Part shown: in pieces, positions 32,675 through 42,900 of the stretch | Numbering within the stretch: the stretch's first letter is position 1 | Layout of the letters: each line of letters starts with the position of its first letter | NCBI GenBank assembly: GCA_963995525.1 | Contig: OZ023205.1 | Coordinates: 64,275,234 to 64,339,233, forward strand | Origin: Escarpia spicata | Taxonomy: Eukaryota > Annelida > Polychaeta > Sabellida > Siboglinidae | DNA: 64,000 bases | Direction: 5' to 3' | Made by a program: the position numbers and the translations under genes | Notes under the pieces: generated by a model | What the model saw: only the letters and a program-made list of their open reading frames with translations | Databases searched by the model: none | What the model was told of the DNA's origin: nothing

Positions 32675-32985
32675 ATCTTCGATCGACGTTCCGCGACGCT
32701 CCATCGCACATGAATATACATTATTGTAGATATTATGACTTTATATTGATGGACATGTTATATTATATCAATAGTTAACTAAATGCGAAGTGTCAGTCTC
32801 TTGCGAAGCACACACCGAATGGTAGATGAACTTAAAAGTCCGCTCCATCGACGTTCCGCGACGTTTCATCGACGTTCCATCAATCCGTGGCGTTCCATCG
32901 CAAACTAATATACAGTAATGTAGATATTATGCCTTCATATTTAAGGACATGTCGTATTATATCAATATTTAACTATGTATAATGT
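32675..32985. repeat. About 165-bp tandem duplication
   Basis: Both units share gatcgacgttccgcgacg or its variant, ccatcgca, tgtagatattatg, ggacatgt, attatatcaata and ttaacta; starts are near 32678 and 32845. Confidence 0.75.
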
Positions 32986-33095
32986 AATACATAATACAAC
33001 TGTAGCACCCACTGGACATTCACACGTTACTCTCAATCACTGACTGACACTGCCACTGGCTGGACATTTGAGACTAATAAAATAGGCCGTGGTTA

Positions 33096-33240
33096 GTGCA
33101 CCGACAGTCGGTTAAATAACGTGCTACTGGTGCGCCGACAGTCGGTTAAATAACGTACTACTAGTGCACCGACTGTCGGTTAAATAACGAACTACTAGTG
33201 CACCGACAGTCGGTTACCTAACGTATTTTACTAGGTAGTG
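33096..33240. repeat. 34-bp tandem repeat with an accgacagtcggt dyad, four units
   Basis: Units gtgcaccgacagtcggttaa + ataacgtgctactg start at about 33097, 33131, 33165 and 33199. Each has the 13-bp palindrome accgacagtcggt, and in unit 3 the centre base is changed to a T while the dyad is kept. Confidence 0.85.
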
Positions 33241-33825
33241 CTAGAACACCGACGCACTAAATCGGTCGTCTCATTACTGGGGCTAATGCATTTCATAAAA
33301 ATATTATTGATGTATACTTATTGTACTGAGTAATTGACGGTTCAGCCAAATATGCGCTGTCCGCCCCGAGCTGGCGCCGTCGATCTGTTTTCAGGCATGC
33401 GTTATCATCTTGAAATTTCTTGTCTGTCGAGTTATTGGGGTTGATATATTTAATTAAGATATTATTATTTTAATAGAACAGAAATGTATCTTTCTTTACG
33501 AAATGGAAATTGATTCCTACAGGCAGTACGACGACGACGTCGCCGATGGTAGTGGAGCCATCTTGCGGGTATTATGTACATTTACTTCCTAAAAATATAC
33601 TGGCCAAAGCAAGGGATGTTAGGGCATTGTTAAATACAAATTAAAGATAACAATATAGTAAGTTAATAAACCTTTATTTACACAAATACAACATGATGCA
33701 TAACTTGATGATGTAAGAAAGTTAATATCACAAATATCATTTACCATCATATAATATTATAGGCCTTCGAATATTATAACCAGGACTGAGTAACTGAGCA
33801 ATCATTAAAAGAGAACATTTAACAT

Positions 33826-34768
33826 TTACATGGCAGTGCATTTCACACAGAACCACTGTCGCTTCTTTATCGCCTTCCCACTGGCAGTGCATTTCAGGTG
33901 GACCCACGACAAACAATTGTCGCAGTTGACACTGGATTCTTGGTTGTCATCAATTTCGCTCTGGCAAACATTACATATGTATGTACAGTCCTGTTGTTTA
34001 ACACGAACTACATGCAGAACACACTTCCACGCATCTACTGTAAAAAACCGTTTGATTGTTGCAAGACATACATTAATACTGACACATGCATTGTCCACCT
34101 GTTCAGGTATTGTCTCTACCATCTCTTCTGTCAGCTTTGTGCCAGCAAGGGCAGCAGTAACATGGTTGGGGGACACAAACCATGACAGCATCCTCTCCTC
34201 CTCTCTGGGTCTCTGACGCGACTCTCTGGGTCTCTGACGCGACTCTCCGGGTCTCTGCCGTTGGTACAAGTTCGACTCTCTGGGTCTCTGACGCGACTCT
34301 CTGCCGTTGGTACAAGTTCGACTCTCTGGGTCTCTGACGCGACTCTCTGGGTCTCTGACGCGACTCTCTGGGTCTCCAGCGTGACACTCTGGGACTCCCA
34401 TGACTGTAGCAAGCTACAAAGTTCCTTCATCTTGTCATCGTAGTCTGTGCCACATGCCTCCGACACCACTCCAGCTAGACGCATGCAAATGTGTCTGGCT
34501 GCACGAAACTTGTCATGAGTGGTCTGTGGTACTCGCTGTGGGCCTACATGCACAACAGACACAGTGACGTCTGCCACAGCAGCAGGATCCGTTTCCATGC
34601 CATGAAAAGCGCTGTGCACGACCTGGATTCAAGGCGGTTGTTTGTCCTGTTGCCGAAGGTGTTTGTCGTCAGGACGCAGGTCGTCAATGACTGCATGAAG
34701 GTCATTGCCAGGGCCAGACTTTGTGTGCGCCTTCATGTTTGACAGATCTCGCAGTGTAATCACTTTCC
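33826..34768 (-). pseudogene. ZSWIM3-like gene, last exon: shrunken, with PHD finger
   Basis: Follows acceptor tgttttcag at 34769. In phase with the previous exon it reads GKVITLRDLSNMKAHTKSGP, the hinge that in ZSWIM3-like proteins leads into the MULE transposase and SWIM domains. These are absent: a TGA at 34629 is followed at once by C-terminal sequence (HDKFRAARHICMRLAGVVSE, DDKMKELCSLLQSW). A 21-bp minisatellite (34202-34395) then shifts the frame, and the second frame encodes EERMLSWFVSPNHVTAALAG, a linker and a PHD finger, CNVCQSEIDD ... NCDNCLSWVHLKC ... WFCVKC, with the full Cys4-His-Cys3 set, ending at TAA 33826. Without the minisatellite shift the two halves would be one C-terminus. 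Confidence 0.7.
34202..34395. repeat. 21-bp minisatellite in the ZSWIM-like coding region
   Basis: Units of gactctctgggtctctgacgc are interrupted twice by ctctgccgttggtacaagtt. In minus-strand frames it gives RVRDPES or QRVASET heptads. The interrupting segment breaks the triplet count, so the frame changes across the array. Confidence 0.85.
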
Positions 34769-35142
34769 CTGAAAACAAATGTGCAGTTTAGTACTACAAT
34801 TCAGTTAGTCCAAACCCACATTATCTGTTGATTTATCCCTCCCAGTGCATCGTTGCGCTGCTGTGGATGAAAAAACTAACCCTACCAGCGATGTCTTGTG
34901 AATCACGGACACTAATAGAAATCTTTCCTTCTCAATAGCCGGGTACGTTACTCGGGTCCCGGCTCTTAACAAAAACCCTGCCCACTAATAAAATATAAAA
35001 CACAGTTGTAACAAGCCTCTACTTCCTTGCCAGCGACTGATCACCTACGATGTTACACTGAATTATCATAGTGGTTTTGTTTACATAGAAACTAGTAATC
35101 ATAAAAAATATAGAAAATGTAAACAGTATTATTTAAAATTAC

Positions 35143-35221
35143 CTGTGGTAGTCAGCAATTCCTTTTGAAGTAGTTTCTTGTTGGGGTTCAACAGCATAGC
35201 ATGTTCGACATATTTCTGCTT
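35143..35221 (-). CDS. ZSWIM3-like gene, exon 3
   Basis: Acceptor tttgctacag and donor cacag/gtaatt bound a 79-nt exon that reads KQKYVEHAMLLNPNKKLLQK + ELLTTT. It joins exon 2 in phase 0 and exon 4 in phase 1 (split Gly). In ZSWIM3-like proteins this is the helical stretch that follows the N-terminal zinc-binding region and ends T-G-K. Confidence 0.65.
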
Positions 35222-35570
35222 CTGTAGCAAAACATATGGTACACATGAAGGACTGATTGTCATTTACAATATTAATGCGAAACAAACATGGGACGATATC
35301 TAATTATGAAGGTAGCATATGTGTACATTGCATTAAGTTACATTACAGTTTTTCTCTTAGATAGCTTGCACATCAATGGTCAAACTATCAGAGATTAAGC
35401 TTTGCCGAGGTCACAGACAAAGGAACAATATACAATACTATACAAGTACTATAGTAGATCTTTACAAAATATACGTTTTTTTTTGTGGTACATATTTATG
35501 CATAACATGTATAAATAGTTAAACTAAGTAATAGTAGTACATTATACTGCAAGGACTGATATAAACTCAC

Positions 35571-35724
35571 ATTAACATCAAGTTTTCGCTGTCGTGGAAG
35601 GTTCATGTAACCAGCAGAACTCAAGGAGTGATTGTGGTCAATGTTCATCTCTTTAACTACCAAAGACTGGTAATCGTCTGACAGACTGATCTTGATTGTT
35701 GCCCCACAATCCTGCTTGAATGTT
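35571..35724 (-). CDS. ZSWIM3-like gene, exon 2 (FAR1-like N-terminal domain)
   Basis: Acceptor atctttgcag and donor gttaat/gtgagt bound a 154-nt exon. It reads TFKQDCGATIKISLSDDYQS, LVVKEMNIDHNHSLSSAG, YMNLPRQRKLDVN. T-F-K-x-x-C-x-A-x-I-x-x-x-L-S ... x-H-N-H-x-L-S, then P-x-Q-R-x-L, is the N-terminal C/H-N-H domain of ZSWIM1/3 proteins, which derive from MULE transposases. The joins on both sides are in phase. Confidence 0.7.
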
Positions 35725-36293
35725 CTGCAAAGATAAAGAAATATATGGTGACTGTTTGCATTTAAAAATGAACATTTTGCGTGTTCTTTTTATTTCGTTT
35801 TATTGCAAAGTATTATCAGCATGTAACATTTCAACTTGACGTTCTGAATTAAACTGCTTGAATTGACCTCATGTAATTCGTTTTATATTTCATTTGCTAT
35901 GAATTATGATAACCGGAGGGTTACGTGTCGTAATCATCATAGAACGATCAAGATGGCGTGGATGTAAACAATAAGCACTAAAGGCATAAACAATATCAAA
36001 TTTTCCCAACTATCAACATGACAACTGTTACTGCTACTCAGGATTTTTGCTCTGCTCACAGCCCCAAATAAGAGTAACAGCTCCAATACAGGTGACAGGA
36101 TGTGCAAATCAGAACATCCCAGTCTGACAGTTAACACAACTCTGGCTTCAGGCATGAGGCAGGGCATTCCACAGGAATAATACACAAAATCACTTACATT
36201 ATCGCTCACACATTTTTGAGCAGAAATTTCTTCTACACTTTCCTAGATAACATATATATTAAGCGATGTGGGTTTACAACAAGCTGTACTTAC

Positions 36294-36417
36294 GATTGCT
36301 GCGGTCTGGAACCGTTTTTCGTCCTTGATTTGTATGGCCTGCCGCCATGGAGGCACGAGTACTTCACGAAATAGTACTTAACATCTTTCGACGCTTTTTC
36401 CACGAATAATCGAATGC
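36294..36417 (-). CDS. ZSWIM3-like gene, first recognised exon
   Basis: Acceptor caattattttag and donor gcaatc/gtaagt bound a 124-nt exon that reads IRLFVEKASKDVKYYFVKYS, CLHGGRPYKSRTKNGSRPQQ. The x-C-x-H-G-G-x-P-x-K-S-R pattern is the start of the same N-terminal domain, and the last two bases plus the first of exon 2 make a Ser codon. The exon with the start codon should lie upstream (above 36417) and was not identified. Confidence 0.65.
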
Positions 36418-36429
36418 CTAAAATAATTG

Positions 36430-37364
36430 CCTGGATCTAACTATAAGCTTTCTTGGATGTCAGTTGAAACTTGAGTCACAGGCACTTTGATCATCAAAGC
36501 TAGTTACATTTTCTAAAGAATGAGACAGCGATGGTCTTGAACGTTTAATGCTGATGTGCGGTGCAGTGAAAAAGAACGAACACGGATATGTGCGGTGCAC
36601 TTAATAAGAACGAACCATAGAGGCAATGAGAATAGAACAAGTTAACATTAATAATGTAGCGTAATTGTCAAACATTTACTGACAGCAGATCAGTGACAAT
36701 CACCTCAGGAATCACATAATACCCAGTAAAACACAGCTACCAATTGACCTTTACCCATGCCTACTCAATAACAGTATGAGTCTATGAGTTTTACTACCAT
36801 GTTTTGTATGATATAAATATATCTTTACTTGCCTTCAGCAATGTATAATACAAAATAACACTTCTTTACTGTTTGTCCATGTGTGATGTACAACATGAAT
36901 GCTGATTGTAATAACATATAAATTTTATAATCTTGTATTATGTAAATTTAAAGAGTAGTAATAATTTATGATTTCTGTAGAGAATGCTAAACATATTGTG
37001 ACCGTAATAGTCTACATATGTTACCAAGGGGTAAACGACCCAAACTGCATGTAGTATGTGTAGAAGTATGTATATAAAGAAAAGTTTATAAGTTACATCT
37101 CTGAAAAGTGTGGAATATGTATACACATTGATAGAGATCTTCTAGGCCTCTATGCTAATCTTAGTTTGATAGGGAGCAAGAAAACAAGTACACCGGGTGT
37201 ATGAACATAGGAGGACAATTTATTTGATTATTTCTGAAAGTTATTTAAATAGCCTGGATATTATTTTGATGTGTTATACTACGCTGTCCATTTTTAGGGG
37301 TAGTAGTACTACTAAAACAATTCAAATTTAACCAATTTTGGCCATTCTTATGCCTTCACTTCAG
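36430..37364. other. Noncoding stretch between oppositely oriented exons
   Basis: Should contain the first exon and promoter of the minus-strand ZSWIM-like gene, but no convincing exon could be picked. The minus-strand frame at 36938-37126 is low-complexity hydrophobic sequence. Confidence 0.35.
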
Positions 37365-37538
37365 TTTCACCACAAATAAATATTATATGCAAATGACATC
37401 CACACAAATCCAGCCACCACAGACAACAACCGCTGCATGGGCTCTATCGAGTATCAGTGGTCGCAGTAAAAACAGCTCACTCTCAGGTATTCAGTCTCTT
37501 CCCGAGGCTGGGTGCAGCTCTGAACCATTACAACCAAT
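37365..37538 (+). CDS. Ser-rich exon, copy a
   Basis: Acceptor tgccttcacttcag, donor accaat/gtcagt. It has one leftover base, then reads FTTNKYYMQMTSTQIQPPQT, TAAWALSSISGRSKNSSL, SGIQSLPEAGCSSEPLQP, with two bases left over. The incoming phase fits the two bases left by the exon at 32400-32581 (split Ser), and the outgoing phase fits copy b. A disordered Ser/Thr/Pro-rich linker is expected. Confidence 0.5.
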
Positions 37539-38484
37539 GTCAGTTGAAGTAATGGTATTAATGTACTGTTATATTCTGGTTTGACCAGTCTAATGTGTGT
37601 ACAATTATTCCATCTTTGTATGATAGGGTGGTTGTAAACTGTCAGCTACATAGCACATTTCATTTGCAGATCATTTTTTCAACTTACGTTTCTTTTTATT
37701 TAATTTGGAATGTTTGTATTGCAAACATAAATGTGTATATACAATGCAAGTAAATGATGCTTATGTTCAGTTACTGACTTGTATCTTTGAATGTATATTT
37801 TAGTGTGTGTGTGTTCAGAAATCAAAATAACTTAATTTAACCTGTTTAAACATACAATGTGTGGAATTATTTTAATAATACGTAAGGTTGGGGAGACTCT
37901 TAATAAGACATTATATAGTGTCACTAGTACTGTCAATGAAACATTGCAAAACTTTATTTATTTTATATTTTTTTGAATAAAATTACTTTGTGACTTTATT
38001 TCCTGTGACCTTCTTTCCAGCCCACCTATGCTCTACCTGCACTTACAAGTAGTTAATTATGCTGGCAATCGGATGGTGCACAATCCAAATTGTTTCACAT
38101 TGTTGGCTACGACACTTGTAAATTGTCTGTTTTGTTTGTTATATACTACAATTTTACAATAAATACAATAACTTTGCCACTCTCATATCATTTATTGTAT
38201 TTTTTTTTACAACTGGGCAAATGACCTTTTCACACTTGAGTGCTGGGCAAATGACCATAGGGCAAATTATCGTGCAAAATATTTTTACCTATTAATGAAA
38301 TTAAAACGTTTATAAGTTACACACCACATGTGCACACACCACACCACACCACATATATTTACATATACATACAATACATACAATATTTTATATATATTTA
38401 CATGTAGTAGTGCTGTCAAACCATGTTCACCTTCACAAATAATCTGACTCATTCCATATTCCAATTCATGACTTTGTTTGACAG

Positions 38485-38625
38485 CTTCAAAACTACCTCG
38501 ACACCACTGCAGCCATCACATATGACAAGATCTGTGGTGGCTCTATCGAGCATCAGCGGTCATAGCAAACACAGCTCACTGTCAGGTGTCCAGTCATTTG
38601 CTGAGGCTGGATGCAGCTCAGGACA
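38485..38625 (+). CDS. Ser-rich exon, copy b (duplicate of 37365-37538)
   Basis: Acceptor ctttgtttgacag, donor ggaca/gtaagt. It reads FKTTSTPLQPSHMTRSVVAL, SSISGHSKHSSLSGVQSF, AEAGCSSG. Same class of phase on both sides as copy a (one base in, two bases out), so inclusion or skipping of either keeps the frame. The flanking intron sequence is also partly duplicated: ttattctggtttgaccagtc and ttattctgaccaatctta. Confidence 0.55.
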
Positions 38626-38808
38626 GTAAGTAAATGTAAGTATTAATTGCTGCTGGTATACAAACGTGATATATATATACATAAATCATAGCCTAACATT
38701 TGGAAGATATGCAAACATGTGTTTGGTTATTTTTACAATTATGTTTTATTCTGACCAATCTTATTTGGGTACAGTTACACCATCTTTGAAAATGTTTCAA
38801 CAGCACCT

Positions 38809-38830
38809 CCCCCCCCCCCCCCCCCCCCCC
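38809..38830. repeat. C22 homopolymer
   Basis: Twenty-two C in a row; its length is likely to be uncertain in the assembly. Confidence 0.95.
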
Positions 38831-38839
38831 GTCTTCCGA

Positions 38840-39619
38840 TATCACCACTCCAGCCGAGTGGCTGAAGTTATAGTTATAGCCGCTCGATAGCGACAAAATT
38901 TAGACTACACCATTTGGTTCAGTCGCCGGTGGAGGTTTTGTGCCCCCCAGACTCCACCCCTGTATGTGATAGTTTTGGTTGTCTGCATTAGGATTTTGCA
39001 GTAATGGGTGTCCTCGTTAAATTGCATATTGTTAGAAATGCATGTGAATTAAAGTAAAGACAATGTAAATTAAAAACATTTTATTGAAACTATTTGATGA
39101 GATCATGACTACAAAATTATGAAAAGCACAATACAACTACAGGTACAATCATTGCACTTGATGTGTATAATGTAATAATTTTTAATATCACATACACATA
39201 AAATGCAAAGCAACAACAGAAACAAAAATTAGGAAGAGATTGAAAAAATGTCAGGTACATATAACAAAACAAACAGTTACTTTTATCACAATTCTTTGTT
39301 ACAAAAAACAACACTACACATGTGATATCAAATGCTAGTTATATGTTTACAACTCAAGAAATTAGTGATTAAACAATTATGTGTATTTAACAACAAATTT
39401 ATATATTTAATGCCCATAAAATGTAAACCAATGAGAACAAATTACTTAGGACAATGTTTAGTTGAACAAATTTAATATGTAAATATCATTAAAAAAAAAC
39501 TATATTATGATTTTTGGTTAAAAAACATCAATAGGATATAAAATTCAAAAATGTTGTAGTATGTGCAATGCTTGGTATGTTTACAACTCGCAAAAAATAG
39601 TGACTAGACTAGACAGGGT
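38840..39619. other. Noncoding stretch
   Basis: AT-rich, no recognised gene or repeat. Confidence 0.4.
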
Positions 39620-39900
39620 CATCGCCATGTGACTGAGAATTACATGTACAATCGCTACATGCTACATTGCTCCAGTTTACCCAGCTGTATGAAGAGTACC
39701 GGCTACAGACGGTGGATATTTTTGTATGAATAATCTTTGCATATTAATTTCAGTGTGGCTGAATTCTTCACACATAAGTCAAGATGGTGTTTTCAATTTA
39801 ACAGGTCTGCCAGGGAGTAAAGTTTAAAGCGCTTTGAGTAATCCCAAGGACTGGATACTACACCATATCAGAACTAAACTTACCCAAGTGTTGTTTAATT
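39620..39900 (+). mobile_element. tRNA-derived SINE, third copy, head diverged
   Basis: Shares attgctccagtttaccc, agctgtatgaagagtacc, ggatatttttgtatgaataa, acaggtctgccagggagt, aaagcgctttgagtaatccc and aggactggatac with the copies at 6186 and 16600. The A and B boxes are no longer recognisable. Confidence 0.7.
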
Positions 39901-42900
39901 ATCATGCAAAATGAAAATGAATGTAAATTATTTGTGAAAATATAAAACAGTGATAAAAAAGAATAATTTAGAAAAATTATACATGGCATGAAAAACATAT
40001 AACAGTCCTCGTGATGCATATAGAATTTAAACAAGTAAAATGCTGCTGTCAGTTTATCAACAGATTGTTGTTGAAAAATGTGAAAAGGCTTTCAATACCA
40101 TTACTTCCTCACAAACTTGTGCCTGGTGTATGCTGCAAGAACTCAGCTGGCTGCCACTGACTATCAGCAATACAAAGACAATGAAACCCTACCAATTGTA
40201 GCAATTCTGGATAATTAATGTATTTTTTCATGGACACTGCTAAAAGTTATAGTTGAATTGAATACAAATACCTTGTATTATTTACTTTTGATAAATGTGT
40301 CGTCACATATAAAAATATCATACATGTCAGAGCCATCCTAATTGTCATTTTGTCTCCGGTATAGGTAGATGCAGACGTACAGCAAAATGTCAGGAAGCTG
40401 GTATGCAGTACCATCAAAGACAGCGAAAACATACAGTGATGTCATCGATATCTAAACCGATGCAGTTCACTGAAGAATGCTCGACACTGAACCTGTCTGA
40501 CAGCATCGAAAGTTGTTGTCACATCTGCAGACCCTGGCACCCACCGTTCCATCACCAACTACAGAGCTAGTCAGGCGTCATCACATTCTTATGTCGAGCA
40601 ACCTGCATTCTACATTGGTTTCCAGGCAGTCAAGCTAACTGACTGACCTGGAAGCCAGTGTACACCCCATCGGCACTGGGGAATCTGTCACGGATTCAAC
40701 ACGACACAATTGGGATCACTCAGTGGACATTCATATGACAAACTGTTAATATGCAGCATGTTGCATGGCTGTAGAATCTTGTCCGAGATCCTGGACAAAT
40801 ACAACTGCCCAGTATGCCATATTAACTTGGAGAGCTAGTGGTACTAAGCACACTAGTTCAATTTCCTGTAAAAAAAGCATATATTCAATAAACAAAAACA
40901 GGCATCATAGTAGTGTCGGGAGTAAATAACTATGGAGTGTTCATTGTCATAATCAGTATATAATAATGTTTCATGTAAGACCTGCATCATTTCACAAGAA
41001 AAAAGGCAGCAAGAAATGTTCTACTACAGCTGCATCTATACATGTTGATATCTTAATAACAGTTAATGTTTACCAGGGTTGTTCTGGGGAAGGGTGGCTT
41101 GATACAGCATACAGACATTAGTGGAATATGCAATTTCTCAAAAAGGTGAACAATTTTAACTATTTTTCTTTACTAGGTGTTCATTATCATTACATAAATT
41201 TAAAATTGTTCAATTTCATTACAGTGACGCCTGATCTTGGTCAATATTATAGACTGATTTGAATTCTGTTAATCACTAAAGCATCAGTAAAGCGCATTTA
41301 TATTTTTAGCTTTGTTTTCAGTATACAAATTCATATCAGTATCTGCCATGTGTAACTACTATACATATTCATGTTTTACATTTTAAGCCTGAGGTTGAAT
41401 GGTCAAGGTGAATGTTGGAAATGATAGAATGAGGTGTTATTGTGATGCTAACAATTTATTTTCCTCGTCAAGTATTCAAAGGTTCATAATACGTATGTCT
41501 ACCTTCTTCAAGAATGACTAATTTATTTTATAAACTTATTTCAGAGTCATCGCCATATGCTAAATACTGTTTAAAGGTGTATTAATGTCTGTGTTGTGGG
41601 TATAATATACAAGTGCAGAAGTCAATCTAGTTTTACATGCCCAAGATGTTATTATTAAAATGTATATGAAAACAAATGTGGTATATTAAAATGTGCACAT
41701 TAAAATTGTTTGATAACTTATACGTGGTTGATTGTTATAAATTTGAAATTACCTGGATTGATCAAATGTGGGCCTGCCGCAGACTATGTATCCTTCCTGT
41801 GTCTGCCTGGCCCGGGTGACCGCCTCTAGCCCCTCCTCTGCCTCCTCTCATTTTCATTCATGGGTTGCAGTGTGGTCTCTAGCAATATCACAATTCAAGT
41901 TACATATATTATTATGTATTCATATATTGCTGTGGTGAGAGTATGTACGTATATTGGTAAATACATAAGAATAGCCGGCATATGTCAGTTGAAAGGTATC
42001 ACAGGATACCAATTAATGCATTACATACATTATAGCCAGGCATCAAGGACCACAATGGAGACAAGTGCGTGCTTTTCTTTTGTAATCCTTATATATGTTG
42101 TACTCTAGGTGTATTGATATTTTATGTATTTACACGTTTACATTTTTATATTGAATAAAATCATCACCATCATGCTCGTCATATAAAAATCTAAATTAGT
42201 TTGTATAAAATACAATGCAAATCAACAATATTCTGCAGTAATAGTATCAAAAATATGAGTCACAAAAAATGTTTTAATAATTACGATCACCAACATAATA
42301 CTTCCGTGTTTGACGTACTGTTGCACGAAATTACGGATGCTCCCTGACTAACTTACTTAGTTACTTGCACGATCAACAGGGGCCTGCTGCCAAAGCAATG
42401 TTACTTGTCATTTCGCACCCTCACGTCATCTACTCTCAATATGTATTGTCGGAATAACAGCTTATTAACAACATCCTGCGTAACCAAATACAATATATAT
42501 ATCAAATATTATGCTCGTTGTCACTCTCTGATTGAATCTCTGGCTGGTATGGTGACTGTCTTAGTCTTAGACTTGGACTTGTCAGCCTCGACAGGCTCGA
42601 GTCGAGTGTAGACATTCGCAAGTTGCAATTCTCGTTGAATTAATACACGGCTACGCGTTCTTGTTGCTAACTGCGATAATGTAATACGTACCTTCGTACA
42701 ACTACTTTGGAATTATAATCTTCATCTTGATACGCTAAAGCACGTGTGTGTTGTTATTGTTTTCGAATTCCAGTGATGCCGATCTCGCGTAAACCACATG
42801 ACCGAAGTGGCGCAGTAGGCAGACAGCGCAATTGGCTTTCGCCAGCGATACCCGCTGTAACGACAACTCTTTTTTTGACGATTAAAAAACAAGTACGCAT

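Noticed and set aside
33096..33240. CRISPR-like array
   Set aside because: The units are contiguous without variable spacers, and the genome is eukaryotic.
41770..41853. RGG-rich minus-strand exon
   Set aside because: M-R-G-G-R-G-G-A-R-G-G is suggestive, but the frame is under 30 codons and no clear donor follows.
42795..42865. Possible tRNA gene
   Set aside because: tggcgcagtaggcagacagcg looks like an elongator tRNA-Met A box, but there is no B box and the arms do not pair.
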